Positions 9,892-18,776 of a stretch of DNA of 64,000 nt are shown here, piece by piece. A model generated the notes under the pieces. That model worked only from the letters and a program-made list of their open reading frames with translations. It was not told the origin of the DNA and ran no database searches. Positions within the stretch are counted from its first letter, which is position 1. Each line of letters opens with the position of its first letter. Origin of the DNA: Chachezhania sediminis (GTDB lineage: Bacteria; Pseudomonadota; Alphaproteobacteria; Rhodobacterales; Rhodobacteraceae); contig NZ_VOPH01000002.1 in the NCBI RefSeq assembly GCF_009765275.1, positions 496,001-560,000 of the forward strand. The letters are read 5' to 3'. The translations under genes and the position numbers were made by a program.

Positions 9892-10715
9892 CGGACCCCC
9901 GCCGCTGGCCGGCCAATCCCCGCGTCGCCGCCGCCCGCCTGGCCGGCGTGCCCGAAGGTGTCGAACGGGTCGAGGGCGAGGCGCGCATGGTCCTGCGTCC
10001 TCTGGCCAACCTCTGCCGCACGCCGGCCGGGGCGCTCGATCGTCAGATCCTCTTCGGCGCCCCGGTCACGGTCTACGAGGACCGCGGCGGCTGGAGCTTC
10101 ATCGAAACCGTCGACGATCCCTATGTGGGCTATGTCGAAACCGCGGCGCTGGGATCGCTCCGCGCCGCCACGCACCGCGTTTCGGCCGCCTCGACCCGGC
10201 TCTACAGCAACCCGGATCCCAGGGCCTTTGCCGGTCCCGCGCTGACGCTGAACGCGCGGGTCACCGTCGACGCCACCTTCGGCCGCTTTGCCGAGACGGA
10301 GGACGGCTTCATCCCGCTCTCCCACCTTCGGGCCATCGGCACGCCAGAACCCGACCCGGTCGCCGTCGCCGAACGTCTGCTGGGCACGCCCTATCTCTGG
10401 GGCGGCAACAGCCGCGCGGGCATCGACTGTTCCGGCCTGGTCCAGGCCGCCTGCCGCGCCTGCGCCATCCCATGTCCCGGCGACAGCGACATGCAGGCCG
10501 CCGAACTGGGCGAGGCGCTGCCCGACGGAACCCCCCGCCGGCGCGGCGACCTGCTGTTCTGGAAGGGCCACGTCGCCTTCGTGTCCGACCCTGACACATT
10601 GCTGCATGCCAACGGCTACCACATGGCCGTGGCCTATGAACCTGCCGAAGACGCCATCGCACGCATCGCGGCTGCCGGTCATCCGGTCACGGTCCACCGC
10701 CGCCTGTCGTCGTGA
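9888..10715 (+). CDS. NlpC/P60-family cysteine peptidase (C40)
   Basis: A 275-residue peptidase expected to cut D-Glu-meso-DAP type linkages in murein peptides. Residues about 30-130 look like tandem bacterial SH3 modules. The C-terminal catalytic domain holds C181 in GIDCSGLVQ and H228 in KGHVAF. It starts with GTG overlapping the aminopeptidase stop. No signal peptide is seen at the N-terminus, so it may act on imported muropeptides in the cytoplasm, which fits its coupling to an aminopeptidase. That role is inference. Confidence 0.88.
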   Translation: MTDPRRWPANPRVAAARLAGVPEGVERVEGEARMVLRPLANLCRTPAGALDRQILFGAPVTVYEDRGGWSFIETVDDPYVGYVETAALGSLRAATHRVSAASTRLYSNPDPRAFAGPALTLNARVTVDATFGRFAETEDGFIPLSHLRAIGTPEPDPVAVAERLLGTPYLWGGNSRAGIDCSGLVQAACRACAIPCPGDSDMQAAELGEALPDGTPRRRGDLLFWKGHVAFVSDPDTLLHANGYHMAVAYEPAEDAIARIAAAGHPVTVHRRLSS

Positions 10716-10724
10716 ATGCGGAAC

Positions 10725-10745
10725 GGTGCGTGGATACCACGCACC
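10725..10745. repeat. Short perfect inverted repeat GGTGCGTGG/CCACGCACC, copy 2
   Basis: GGTGCGTGG, ATA loop, CCACGCACC, followed by CTAC. It begins nine bases after the NlpC/P60 stop and may act as its transcript-end hairpin, though no T-run follows. Same unit as at 7152-7172. Confidence 0.6.
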
Positions 10746-10834
10746 CTACCTGCCGTCGGAAGGCGAGAGCCGTCAGGGGAACCTTGCCCGGGTAAACGGC
10801 CCAAGGGCGCCGGCTTCACCGCCCAACGCCCCCA

Positions 10835-10898
10835 CTTCTTTGATCTTCAAATATCCTCGGGGGAGTCGCGCCAAAGGCGCGGCGGGGGCAGAGCCCCC
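10835..10898. repeat. Intergenic palindromic repeat, copy B (half element)
   Basis: CTTCTTTGATCTTCAAATATCCTCGGGGGAGTCGCGCC...GGCGCGGCGGGGGCAGAGCCCCC (internal stretch abbreviated). Nested GC-rich inverted repeats follow an A+T-rich CTTC/CAAATAT segment. It lies between the convergent NlpC/P60 and DUF2794 genes; nearly identical to the right half of the copy at 39239-39354. Confidence 0.7.
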
Positions 10899-10912
10899 AA
10901 CAGCAACGCCGG

Positions 10913-11257
10913 TTACTCGACGATCCGGATCAGCTTCCGCTCCAGCACTCGCAGCACGGTCTTCAACTCGTTCCCGCGCTTCAGGATCTGTCCGTCCATG
11001 GCGACGACTGCATACTGTCCCTGCCGCCCGCGCAGCTTGGGCCGTTTCTCGATCCGGTAAAGCGGATTTTCAGCTGTCCGCCGGAAGACCGAAAACACCG
11101 CCATGTCCGTCAGGCAGGATATCCCGTAGTCCCGCCATTCCCCGGCGGCCACCATGCGACCGTAAAGCGACAGGATGACCGACAATTCGCGCCGGTCGAA
11201 GGCCACCTGGGCAGGAACGGGGCCGGTTTGCAGGGGACTGGGGGGCTGGAATGTCAT
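10913..11257 (-). CDS. DUF2794 domain protein
   Basis: A 114-residue protein of the alphaproteobacterial family DUF2794, of unknown function. The family core is visible as ELSVILSLYGRMVAAGEW (about residues 24-41) followed by DMAVFSVFRR (51-60), and a basic C-terminal half. No signal peptide, membrane segment or catalytic motif is seen. It is 24 bases downstream of paaX on the same strand, so it may be carried on the paaX transcript, but nothing links it functionally to phenylacetate. Confidence 0.85.
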   Translation of the reverse strand: MTFQPPSPLQTGPVPAQVAFDRRELSVILSLYGRMVAAGEWRDYGISCLTDMAVFSVFRRTAENPLYRIEKRPKLRGRQGQYAVVAMDGQILKRGNELKTVLRVLERKLIRIVE

Positions 11258-11281
11258 ACCCTCAGCCTCGCGCCAAAAGGT

Positions 11282-12064
11282 TTACAAATCAAGCCCGCCG
11301 AAGCGTCCCGTCGCGGCCCGCTTGGCGGCGGATGTGGGCCAGTCCGTGCCCAGCCAGCGTTCGGCCGCGGGGCTGAGATGCCGGTAGGTATCGGCCACCG
11401 CCGTGCGCGGATCGCGCAGCGGCGTATCGTCGGGCATCAGCTCGGGCGCCATGTCGGGCCAGCGCAGCACGATCCGCCGCCAGCGGTGGATCAGCAGCAT
11501 CCGTGCCGCCGCGGCCTCCAGCGGATTGGGGGGGACTGCAGCCAGCACCGGCAGATCGGCTGCCAGACCTTCCAGCGCCGCGCGCCGTTCGGCCGTCAGC
11601 AGGGTCGCGCGATAGGCGGGGCTGAGCGCCGCCAGTGTCCCCACGACCCGCAGGTCCGCCGCCTCTCCCTGAAAGCCTTCGGGGTCCAGCCTCAGGTCGG
11701 GGCTGCCATTGCCGTTCAGATAGGCCGACAGGACCCAGCGCTTTACCGGATCCGTCCGCGGCGGGGCATAGATGCGGGACGTGGCGGGCGCGAATTCCCG
11801 CACGCCGTCGGGGGTCAGCCTGTACCGGCTGGTCCGCCCGTCCCGCTCCGAAGTCACCCAGCCGTCGCGGGCCAGCCGCGACAGCGCCGTGCGCAGCGCC
11901 CCCGGTTCCACGCCGACCCGGCCCAGGATTTCCCCCAGCTGGCCGGTCGTGATCTCGCCCCCCCGATGCTGGACCAGGTCGCCGAAGACGGTGATCACCA
12001 GTGACCAGACGCGCAGGCGGCCTTCGGAATGCAGGGCGGTGACAAGGGGCGCTAATGGATCCAT
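11282..12064 (-). CDS. paaX: PaaX-family transcriptional repressor
   Basis: A 260-residue regulator of phenylacetate degradation; family members are repressors released by phenylacetyl-CoA. The N-terminal winged helix (about residues 17-75) includes LVITVFGDLV and the recognition region LRTALSRLARDGWV, followed by the wing RDGRTSRYRLT. The C-terminal ligand-binding part is typical in length. It lies nine bases downstream of paaZ on the same strand, so the two form one unit. A second candidate regulator (TetR type) closes the plus-strand half of the block at 17178-17747. Confidence 0.9.
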   Translation of the reverse strand: MDPLAPLVTALHSEGRLRVWSLVITVFGDLVQHRGGEITTGQLGEILGRVGVEPGALRTALSRLARDGWVTSERDGRTSRYRLTPDGVREFAPATSRIYAPPRTDPVKRWVLSAYLNGNGSPDLRLDPEGFQGEAADLRVVGTLAALSPAYRATLLTAERRAALEGLAADLPVLAAVPPNPLEAAAARMLLIHRWRRIVLRWPDMAPELMPDDTPLRDPRTAVADTYRHLSPAAERWLGTDWPTSAAKRAATGRFGGLDL

Positions 12065-12073
12065 CGCGCCGGT

Positions 12074-14101
12074 CTAGCGCGAGAAGGCCACCATGGTCAA
12101 AAGCTCGTAATTCGCCACCTGCTCGTCGCCCTCGTTGAACAGCGTGACGTCCCAGGCCACCTCGCCATAGGTGGGCGTCCGCCGGGTCTTGCGCTTGACC
12201 GTCAGGCGGACCTTCATCACCTCGCCCGGGCTGACCGGCTTCTGGAAACTCAGGGAATTCAGCCCGGTATTCGCCAGCACCGGACCGGGATCCGGTTGCA
12301 CGAAAAGGCCGGCCGCGAAGGACAGCAGAAGGTAGCCATGGGCCACGCGGCCGGGGAAGAACGGGTTCGCCTTGGCCGCGTCTTCGTCCATGTGGGCATA
12401 GAAGGTGTCGCCGGTGAACTCGGCGAAGTGCTCGATGTCTTCCAGCGTGACGGGACGCGACGCGGTGCGGATCGTCTCGCCGATCGACAACTCGTCATAG
12501 GTGCGCTGGAACGGGTGGTCGGGGCCTGTGACCTCGGCCGCGCCGCTCTGCCACTGGCCGGTGATCGCGGTGATCACGTCCGGGCTGCCCTGGATCGCGG
12601 TGCGTTGCATGTAGTGCAGGACGCCACGGATACCGCCCAGTTCCTCGCCGCCGCCGGCCCGTCCCGGGCCGCCGTGGATCATGAAGGCCAGGGGCGCGCC
12701 GTGGCCGGTCGATTCCTTGGCCGAGGACGCCCCGGTGATGTAAAGCCGCCCGTGCCACGCGGCCGTGGCCAGCGTGACGTCCCGGGCCACAGCCGGGTCG
12801 TCCGTCACGAGAGAGGCGACCAGCGACCCGCCGCCGCGATTGGCCAGCGCCGAGGCATGGTCCACGTCGCGATAGGGCATCAGCGTCGACACCGGGCCGA
12901 AGGCCTCGACCGAATGCACGGCCTGTGCCGCGTCCGGGTCTTCGCAACGCAGCAGCGTCGGCGCCAGGAAGGCGCCGTTATTGTCGGCGCCGATCAGGTC
13001 GATCTCTTCCGGGCTGCCGGTCAGGCGGGTGGTTTCCGAACTGAGGACATCCAGCTTGCTCAGCACATCGACCTTCTGGCTGTTCGAGGCCAGCGCACCC
13101 ATGCGCACATCGGGCGAGGCCGGATCGCCGATGGTCACCTTGGCCAGCCGCGCCAGCAATGCGTCGGCCACGTCGCCCATCATCGATTCCGGCACGATGA
13201 TCCGGCGGATGGCGGTACATTTCTGGCCCGCCTTTACCGTCATCTCGGTCCCGGCTTCCTTGATGAACTGCTCGAACGCGGGCGACCCCGGCGCCACGTC
13301 GGGGCCCAAGATCGTCGCGTTCAGGCTGTCCTGTTCGGAATGGAAGCGCACCGAATTCCGGATCAGGTTCGCATTCACCCGCAGAGTTTCCGCGGTCGAG
13401 GCCGAGCCGGTGAAGCCCACCACGTCCTGCGGTCCCAGCCGGTCCAGCATGTCGCCCAGGCCGCCCACGACCAGCTGCACCGACCCTTCGGGCAGGATGC
13501 CGCTTTCGATGATCATGCGAAAGCAGAGTTCGGTCAGATAGCAGGTCTGGGTCGCGGGCTTCACGATGCAGGGCACGCCGGCGATGATCGCGGGGGCCAG
13601 CTTTTCCAGCATTCCCCAGACGGGAAAGTTGAAGGCGTTGATATGGACGGCCACGCCCTGCAGCGGCACGGCGATATGCTGGCCGATGAAGCTGCCGCCG
13701 CGGGACAGGTGTTCCACGCTGCCGTCGACATAGACCTGTCCGTCCGGCAGTTCCCGCCGCGCCTTGGACGCGAAGACGAACATCGTGCCGATGCCGCCTT
13801 CGATATCCACCGCCCCGTCGCGCCGCGTGGCGCCGGTCAGCGGGTTCAGGGCGTAAAGCTCTTCCTTGCGGCCGTCGATGTACTGGCCCAGGTCCTTCAC
13901 CAGCCGCGCGCGGTCGTGAAAGCCCATGGCGCGCAGGGCCGGTCCGCCCACGCTGCGTGCCCAGTCCAGCATCGCCTGTGCGTCGGGCGCCGGGCCGCCG
14001 GCCTCGGCAATCATCTCGCCCGTGACGGGGCCATAGACGGGCCGAGCGCCGGTCCCTGGCGCGATCCACGACCCAGCGGCAAAGCTTTCGGGTTTCAGCA
14101 T
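12074..14101 (-). CDS. paaZ: Oxepin-CoA hydrolase / 3-oxo-5,6-dehydrosuberyl-CoA semialdehyde dehydrogenase
   Basis: A 675-residue bifunctional ring-cleavage enzyme of aerobic phenylacetate catabolism. The N-terminal aldehyde dehydrogenase domain (about 1-515) has E256 and C295 (KAGQKC), the same numbers as in E. coli PaaZ. The C-terminal MaoC-like hydratase domain (about 540-675) keeps the catalytic pair as D565 and H570 (GDTFYAH), against D561/H566 in E. coli. Both activities should therefore be intact. The start at MLKPESF is set by homology and has a GAGGGAGGATCC stretch ahead of it. It is divergent from paaI across 122 bases that contain a candidate operator, and upstream of paaX. Confidence 0.95.
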   Translation of the reverse strand: MLKPESFAAGSWIAPGTGARPVYGPVTGEMIAEAGGPAPDAQAMLDWARSVGGPALRAMGFHDRARLVKDLGQYIDGRKEELYALNPLTGATRRDGAVDIEGGIGTMFVFASKARRELPDGQVYVDGSVEHLSRGGSFIGQHIAVPLQGVAVHINAFNFPVWGMLEKLAPAIIAGVPCIVKPATQTCYLTELCFRMIIESGILPEGSVQLVVGGLGDMLDRLGPQDVVGFTGSASTAETLRVNANLIRNSVRFHSEQDSLNATILGPDVAPGSPAFEQFIKEAGTEMTVKAGQKCTAIRRIIVPESMMGDVADALLARLAKVTIGDPASPDVRMGALASNSQKVDVLSKLDVLSSETTRLTGSPEEIDLIGADNNGAFLAPTLLRCEDPDAAQAVHSVEAFGPVSTLMPYRDVDHASALANRGGGSLVASLVTDDPAVARDVTLATAAWHGRLYITGASSAKESTGHGAPLAFMIHGGPGRAGGGEELGGIRGVLHYMQRTAIQGSPDVITAITGQWQSGAAEVTGPDHPFQRTYDELSIGETIRTASRPVTLEDIEHFAEFTGDTFYAHMDEDAAKANPFFPGRVAHGYLLLSFAAGLFVQPDPGPVLANTGLNSLSFQKPVSPGEVMKVRLTVKRKTRRTPTYGEVAWDVTLFNEGDEQVANYELLTMVAFSR

Positions 14102-14165
14102 GACGGATCCTCCCTCGCGTCTTTGCGCCGACACTACAGGGATCCGGGCCGAACGCAATACTCTT

Positions 14166-14177
14166 GACCGTCCGGTC
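14166..14177. promoter_or_regulatory. Candidate operator palindrome in the paaZ-paaI divergent region
   Basis: GACCGTCCGGTC is a perfect palindrome of two five-base arms around TC, set in TTGACCGTCCGGTCGGG. It lies in the 122-base gap from which both halves of the paa block are transcribed. Its form is typical of TetR-family operators and TTGACC could be a plus-strand -35, so repression by the paa-linked TetR protein is the simplest guess. PaaX is the alternative. Confidence 0.45.
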
Positions 14178-14223
14178 GGGTTTGTGCAAGGGATTCGCCA
14201 GGAGAGAGATCGGGGGGAAGCGC

Positions 14224-14652
14224 ATGACGCCACAGGAGCGGGCCGAGCGCAGTGCGCAGGCCATGTGGGCCAACGACCGGGCATCGAAATGGCTGGGCAT
14301 GACGCTGGACGCCGTGGGCCCCGGCACCTGCACGATGTCCTTCGAGGTTCAGGATCACCATCTGAACGGCCATTTGATCTGTCACGGCGGTTATATTTTC
14401 ACGCTGGCCGACAGCGCCTTTGCCTTTGCCTGCAACAGCCACAACAAGAACGCCGTCGCCCAGCAGAACCAGATCAGCTTTCTCAGCCCCGGAAAACCGG
14501 GCGAACGACTGGTGGCAGTGGCCGCCGAAGTCTCGCTTTCTGGCCGGTCGGGGGTGTATGACGTGGTCGTCACCGGGGCTGACGGCCGTCAGGTGGCTTT
14601 GTTCCGCGGCCTGAGCCGTATCATCAAGGGCCATCATTTCGAGGAAGAATGA
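14224..14652 (+). CDS. paaI: Hydroxyphenylacetyl-CoA/phenylacetyl-CoA thioesterase
   Basis: A 142-residue hotdog-fold thioesterase thought to rescue CoA from dead-end acyl-CoA intermediates of the phenylacetate route. The motif CHGGYIFTLADSAFAFACN (residues about 53-71) holds the HGG turn and the catalytic aspartate D63. The start at MTPQERAERS is favoured by the strong GGGGGAAG ahead of it over the in-frame start at 14164. Its stop overlaps the paaJ start (ATGA), giving coupled translation. Confidence 0.93.
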   Translation: MTPQERAERSAQAMWANDRASKWLGMTLDAVGPGTCTMSFEVQDHHLNGHLICHGGYIFTLADSAFAFACNSHNKNAVAQQNQISFLSPGKPGERLVAVAAEVSLSGRSGVYDVVVTGADGRQVALFRGLSRIIKGHHFEEE

Positions 14653-15851
14653 TCATGACCAACGCTTATCTCTGCGACGGTATCCGTACCCCCATCGGCC
14701 GTTTCGCCGGTTCCCTGTCCAGCGTCCGTCCGGACGACATGCTGGCCCACGTGATCAAGACCGTGGTGGCCAAGTATCCCGATCTGGTGGTGGACGAGGT
14801 GCTTATGGGCTGCGCCAACCAGGCGGGCGAGGACAACCGCAACGTGGCCCGCATGGCGGTGCTGCTGGCGGGCCTGCCGGACACGGTGCCGGGCGGCACG
14901 ATCAACCGCCTGTGCGGATCGGGCCTGGATGCCGTGGGCACCGCCGCGCGCATGATCCGGAACGGCGAGGCCGACGTGGTGATCGCCGGTGGCGTCGAAA
15001 GCATGAGCCGCGCGCCCATGGTCATGCCCAAGGCCGACAGCGCGTTTTCGCGCAAGGCGGAAATCTATGACACCACCATCGGCTGGCGCTTCATCAACAA
15101 GGCGATGCACAAGGCCTATGGCACCGACTCCATGCCGGAAACGGCCGAAAACGTCGCCACCGATTTCCAGATCAGCCGCGAGGACCAGGACGCCTTTGCC
15201 TATCGCTCGCAGGCCCGTGCCGCCGCGGCACAGGACAGCGGTCGCCTGGCGCGCGAGATCGTGGCGGTGACCATCCCGCAGCGGAAGGGCGATCCCAAGG
15301 TCGTCGACAAGGACGAGCATCCCCGCCTGACCTCGGTCGAGAAGCTGGCCGCGCTGCCGGCGCCCTTTGCCGAAAACGGTTCGGTCACGGCGGGCAACGC
15401 CTCTGGCGTGAACGACGGTGCCGCGGCGCTGATCATCGCATCCGAGGCGGCGGTCGAGAAGTACGGGCTGACCCCGATTGCCAAGATTTCCGGCATGCAG
15501 ACCGTGGGCGTGCCGCCGCGGATCATGGGGATCGGGCCGGCGCCCGCGACGCAGAAGCTTCTGGAGCGTCACGGCCTGAGCGTGGGCGACATCGGCACCT
15601 TCGAGTTGAACGAAGCCTTCGCCTCGCAGTCGCTGGCCGTGATGCGCCAGTTGGGCCTGCCGGATGACGCCGACCACGTGAATCCCCATGGCGGGGCCAT
15701 CGCGCTGGGGCATCCCCTGGGCATGTCCGGCGCCCGCATCGCGCTGAGTGCCGCGATCACGATGAAGGACAACGACATGGACCGCGCCGTCGCCACGATG
15801 TGCATCGGCGTAGGCCAGGGCATCGCGCTGCTATTGGAGAGAGCCGCATGA
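14649..15851 (+). CDS. paaJ: 3-oxoadipyl-CoA / 3-oxo-5,6-dehydrosuberyl-CoA thiolase
   Basis: A 400-residue thiolase that acts twice in phenylacetate degradation, releasing acetyl-CoA from 3-oxo-5,6-dehydrosuberyl-CoA and from 3-oxoadipyl-CoA. The nucleophile is C89 in [11 protein letters not shown]355 in GHPLGMSG and C385 in CIGVGQG complete the site. The first start (14649) overlaps the paaI stop; a second ATG two codons later is equally possible. The gene ends overlapping the paaK start. PcaF, the protocatechuate-pathway homologue, is nearly indistinguishable by sequence, so the assignment rests on the paa context. Confidence 0.92.
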   Translation: MIMTNAYLCDGIRTPIGRFAGSLSSVRPDDMLAHVIKTVVAKYPDLVVDEVLMGCANQAGEDNRNVARMAVLLAGLPDTVPGGTINRLCGSGLDAVGTAARMIRNGEADVVIAGGVESMSRAPMVMPKADSAFSRKAEIYDTTIGWRFINKAMHKAYGTDSMPETAENVATDFQISREDQDAFAYRSQARAAAAQDSGRLAREIVAVTIPQRKGDPKVVDKDEHPRLTSVEKLAALPAPFAENGSVTAGNASGVNDGAAALIIASEAAVEKYGLTPIAKISGMQTVGVPPRIMGIGPAPATQKLLERHGLSVGDIGTFELNEAFASQSLAVMRQLGLPDDADHVNPHGGAIALGHPLGMSGARIALSAAITMKDNDMDRAVATMCIGVGQGIALLLERAA

Positions 15852-17161
15852 AAGACCTGACACCCCCGCGGGACACCCTTGACCCGATCGAGATCGCAAG
15901 CCGCGACGAGATCTCTGCCCTGCAGCTGCAGCGCCTGAAGTGGTCGGTTCGGCACGCCTATGACAACGTGCCGTTCTACCGGGAGTCCTTCGACAAGGCG
16001 GGGGTGCATCCGGACGACCTGAAGGACCTGGCCGATCTGGCCAGGTTCCCCTTCACGGCAAAGCAGGACCTGCGCGCGAACTATCCCTTCGGGATGTTCG
16101 CCGTTCCCCGGGAACAGGTGAAGCGCATCCATGCCTCGTCCGGGACGACCGGCCAGCCCACCGTGGTGGGCTATACGGCCAATGATCTGGATGTCTGGGG
16201 CGCCGTCGTCGCGCGGTCGCTGCGTGCTGCCGGGATGCGCCCCGGGGACATCCTGCACAACGCCTATGGCTATGGCCTGTTTACCGGCGGTCTGGGTATC
16301 CATCTGGGCGCCGACCACCTGGGCCTGACGACCGTTCCGGTGTCGGGCGGCATGACCCAGCGCCAGGTCCGCCTGATCGAGGATTTCGGCGCCAAGGGGA
16401 TCACGGTCACGCCCTCCTATGCGCTGTCGATCCTGGACGAATACGCGGCGCAAGGCCTGGATCCGCGGAAGTCGCCGCTGGAAGTCGGCATTTTCGGGGC
16501 CGAACCCTGGACCAACGCGATGCGGAGAGAGATCGAGGACGCCTTCGACATGAATGCCGTCGACATTTATGGCCTGTCCGAGGTGATGGGCCCCGGTGTC
16601 GCCTGCGAATGCGTGGAGACGAAGGACGGCCTGCATATCTGGGAAGATCACTTCTATCCGGAGGTCATCGACCCGGTGACGGGAGAGGTGCTGCCGGATG
16701 GCGCAACCGGTGAGCTGGTCTTCACGTCACTGACCAAGGAAGCCTTTCCGATCATCCGCTATCGCACCCGCGACCTGACGCAGCTTCTGGCAGGATCCGC
16801 CCGGTCGATGCGGCGGATGGAAAAGATCACCGGCCGGTCCGACGACATGATCATCCTGCGGGGCGTGAACGTCTTTCCGACCCAGATCGAGGAACAGCTT
16901 ATGTCGGTCGACGGGCTGGCACCGCATTTCCAGATCGAACTCAGCCGGCCCGACCGGATGGACGTGCTGACGGTCCTGACCGAGGCGGTCGAGACCCACA
17001 GCCAGGCCGAGGCTCGAGATGCGGCCGCAAAGGACCTGGCGCATCGGGTGAAGGCGACCGTCGGGATCTCGATCCGGGTCCTGGTTGCCGATCCGGGCGG
17101 GGTGGAACGCAGCCAGGGCAAGGCGGTGCGCATCGTCGACAACCGGCCCAAGAGCGACTGA
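15848..17161 (+). CDS. paaK: Phenylacetate-CoA ligase
   Basis: A 437-residue adenylate-forming enzyme that activates phenylacetate with ATP and CoA, the entry step of the pathway. The ATP-binding loop SSGTTGQPT is at residues 97-105, preceded by the family motif [16 protein letters not shown] (67-82); [13 protein letters not shown] and the hinge/lid region [11 protein letters not shown] follow. The start ATG overlaps the paaJ stop. Length matches the family. It completes a coupled paaI-paaJ-paaK-tetR unit. Confidence 0.94.
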   Translation: MKDLTPPRDTLDPIEIASRDEISALQLQRLKWSVRHAYDNVPFYRESFDKAGVHPDDLKDLADLARFPFTAKQDLRANYPFGMFAVPREQVKRIHASSGTTGQPTVVGYTANDLDVWGAVVARSLRAAGMRPGDILHNAYGYGLFTGGLGIHLGADHLGLTTVPVSGGMTQRQVRLIEDFGAKGITVTPSYALSILDEYAAQGLDPRKSPLEVGIFGAEPWTNAMRREIEDAFDMNAVDIYGLSEVMGPGVACECVETKDGLHIWEDHFYPEVIDPVTGEVLPDGATGELVFTSLTKEAFPIIRYRTRDLTQLLAGSARSMRRMEKITGRSDDMIILRGVNVFPTQIEEQLMSVDGLAPHFQIELSRPDRMDVLTVLTEAVETHSQAEARDAAAKDLAHRVKATVGISIRVLVADPGGVERSQGKAVRIVDNRPKSD

Positions 17162-17177
17162 GCCGGGGAGGGCGGCC

Positions 17178-17747
17178 TTGGCACGCGGACTGGCCCGGGA
17201 CCACGAGGAGAAACGCGCAAGCCTGCGGAACGGGGCCGCGGCCTATTTCGCGGCCCATGGCTATGACCGTGCGTCCATGACGGGCGCGGCGCGGTCGGCC
17301 GGTGTGTCGAAGGCGTTGCTCTACCACTACTACGACAGCAAGGAAGCGCTGCTTTACGACATCCTGCACACCCATCTGGCCGAACTGGCCGCGGTGGTCG
17401 AGGCTGCCCGGCCCGACGGTCTGCCGGGCCTGATCGCGGCAGTGCTGGACGCCTACGAGGATGCGGACGCCGCCCACAAGCTGCAGCTGGAAGCGCTGGA
17501 GGCGCTGCCGGACGAGATGCAGGCGCCGCTTCTGGCGCTGCAGCGGCAACTGGTGCGCGACATGGGCGACGCGGTCCGGGCCGAACGCCCGGATCTGGAA
17601 CCCGACCGGGTGCGCGCCGCGACGATGTCGGTCTTCGGCATCCTGAACTGGGTCTACATGTGGCACCGGCCGGGCCGGGGGCTCAGCCGTCAGGACTATG
17701 CCGTCCTTGCCGCCGATTTCGTCCGTGGCGGACTGGCGGCGATCTGA
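17178..17747 (+). CDS. TetR-family regulator of the paa block
   Basis: A 189-residue TetR-type regulator. The helix-turn-helix spans about residues 33-52 (SMTGAARSAGVSKALLYHYY), followed by the conserved SKEALL. A TTG start at 17178 is chosen because GGGGAGGG stands ahead of it and the only in-frame alternatives reach back into paaK. Gene order just after paaK suggests that it senses an acyl-CoA of this pathway, as PaaR proteins do, giving the block two regulators together with PaaX. The effector is not known from sequence. Confidence 0.85.
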   Translation: MARGLARDHEEKRASLRNGAAAYFAAHGYDRASMTGAARSAGVSKALLYHYYDSKEALLYDILHTHLAELAAVVEAARPDGLPGLIAAVLDAYEDADAAHKLQLEALEALPDEMQAPLLALQRQLVRDMGDAVRAERPDLEPDRVRAATMSVFGILNWVYMWHRPGRGLSRQDYAVLAADFVRGGLAAI

Positions 17748-17770
17748 CCGGACACGTTGATCGGACCGGG

Positions 17771-17800
17771 CCGCGAAGACGATTCAAATCGGCTTCGCGG
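17771..17800. terminator. Long hairpin between convergent tetR and sulfotransferase genes
   Basis: CCGCGAAG (17771-17778) pairs with CTTCGCGG (17793-17800), and inside it CGATT pairs with AATCG around a CA loop, with one A/G mismatch. The position between two convergent genes suits a bidirectional terminator, but there is no T-run on either side. Confidence 0.5.
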
Positions 17801-17812
17801 GAGGTCGCCCGG

Positions 17813-18631
17813 TCAGTCTCCCAGCTTGGCGTGAACCTCGTCCAGGTCGATTTCGCCCACGGGCATCTTGTTCGACGGATCTTCGAAGTCGTACTTGAAC
17901 AGGTCGAAATCGCGTTTGTAGATCTCGTACATCATGTGCATCGACAGATCGTCGAAGTAATCCTCGACCGGGTGCGCCCGCTTTGGCCCGTGCCCTTCGC
18001 TTTCGTTGAAGCGCGGGATCTGGTCCAGGTCGACCTTGTGCGGCGTCTCGATCGCGTCCAGCACCGACTGCATGCCGGGATTGAAATCCTCGGTCCAGAA
18101 GATCCTGTCGTAGCGCCCGCCGTTGACAATGAAGGTCGACACGTGGCCCGACATCGCGGACCAGTGGATGTCCGGCTCCATCGGGCGCCGCCAGCGGATG
18201 GTGTCGCGGGCGAACAGAAGGAAGCGCCGGAACGATTCGATCTGGTCGAATTCCTGCTTGCCGTCGTCGCCGCCGACCTCGATCCCGTAGCGATAGATCA
18301 GCGTCGGCACCAGGTTGCCGCGATACCGCTTGCCGTTCCGCTGTATGCCGCAGATCTTGTCGAAGAACGAGGACAGGATCCGCGTGTACGGATTGCGCAC
18401 GCAGGTGAATGCGTAGGTGTTCTGCGCCTGGACGTTCCGTGTGATCAGGTCCTGGCTTTCGGTCACGGACCACTTGTGCATGCCCTCGCGGGCGTCGTGG
18501 ATGTCGCCGTCGAAGAACCGGCCGTGGTCGGAATAGAACATGATCTGTCCGATGGTCGAACATGCGCATTTCGGAACGACCCGATAGACCATGCTTTCGG
18601 ATTCGGTCATCCAGGTTCCGGGAAAACCCAT
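17813..18631 (-). CDS. Sulfotransferase family protein
   Basis: A 272-residue PAPS-dependent sulfotransferase of the Sulfotransfer_2 type. The 5'-phosphosulfate loop is VVPKCACSTI (residues 18-27), and the 3'-phosphate site is CVRNPYTRILSSF (77-89) with the key arginine and serines. Enzymes of this group sulfate carbohydrates. No membrane anchor or signal peptide is seen, so it should act in the cytoplasm. GAGGAGG precedes the start. It is divergent from a GT14 glycosyltransferase gene across 145 bases, which suggests a joint job on a glycan; the acceptor is unknown. Confidence 0.85.
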   Translation of the reverse strand: MGFPGTWMTESESMVYRVVPKCACSTIGQIMFYSDHGRFFDGDIHDAREGMHKWSVTESQDLITRNVQAQNTYAFTCVRNPYTRILSSFFDKICGIQRNGKRYRGNLVPTLIYRYGIEVGGDDGKQEFDQIESFRRFLLFARDTIRWRRPMEPDIHWSAMSGHVSTFIVNGGRYDRIFWTEDFNPGMQSVLDAIETPHKVDLDQIPRFNESEGHGPKRAHPVEDYFDDLSMHMMYEIYKRDFDLFKYDFEDPSNKMPVGEIDLDEVHAKLGD

Positions 18632-18776
18632 AGTACTCTGCCTCCTCGCCCAGTGTTGCCGTATTATGCTTGGGGAGCCGAGGGCCAGTTGAAAACAAAT
18701 TTACCGGCGTTCTTCAATTGCCAATCGCACTTGTCATCGCGTACGGCAGAATAATCGTTGTTTGCCGGGGTCCGTC

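Noticed and set aside
12296-14167. 623-codon open frame opposite paaZ
   Set aside because: Antisense shadow; PaaZ has both catalytic domains intact on the minus strand.
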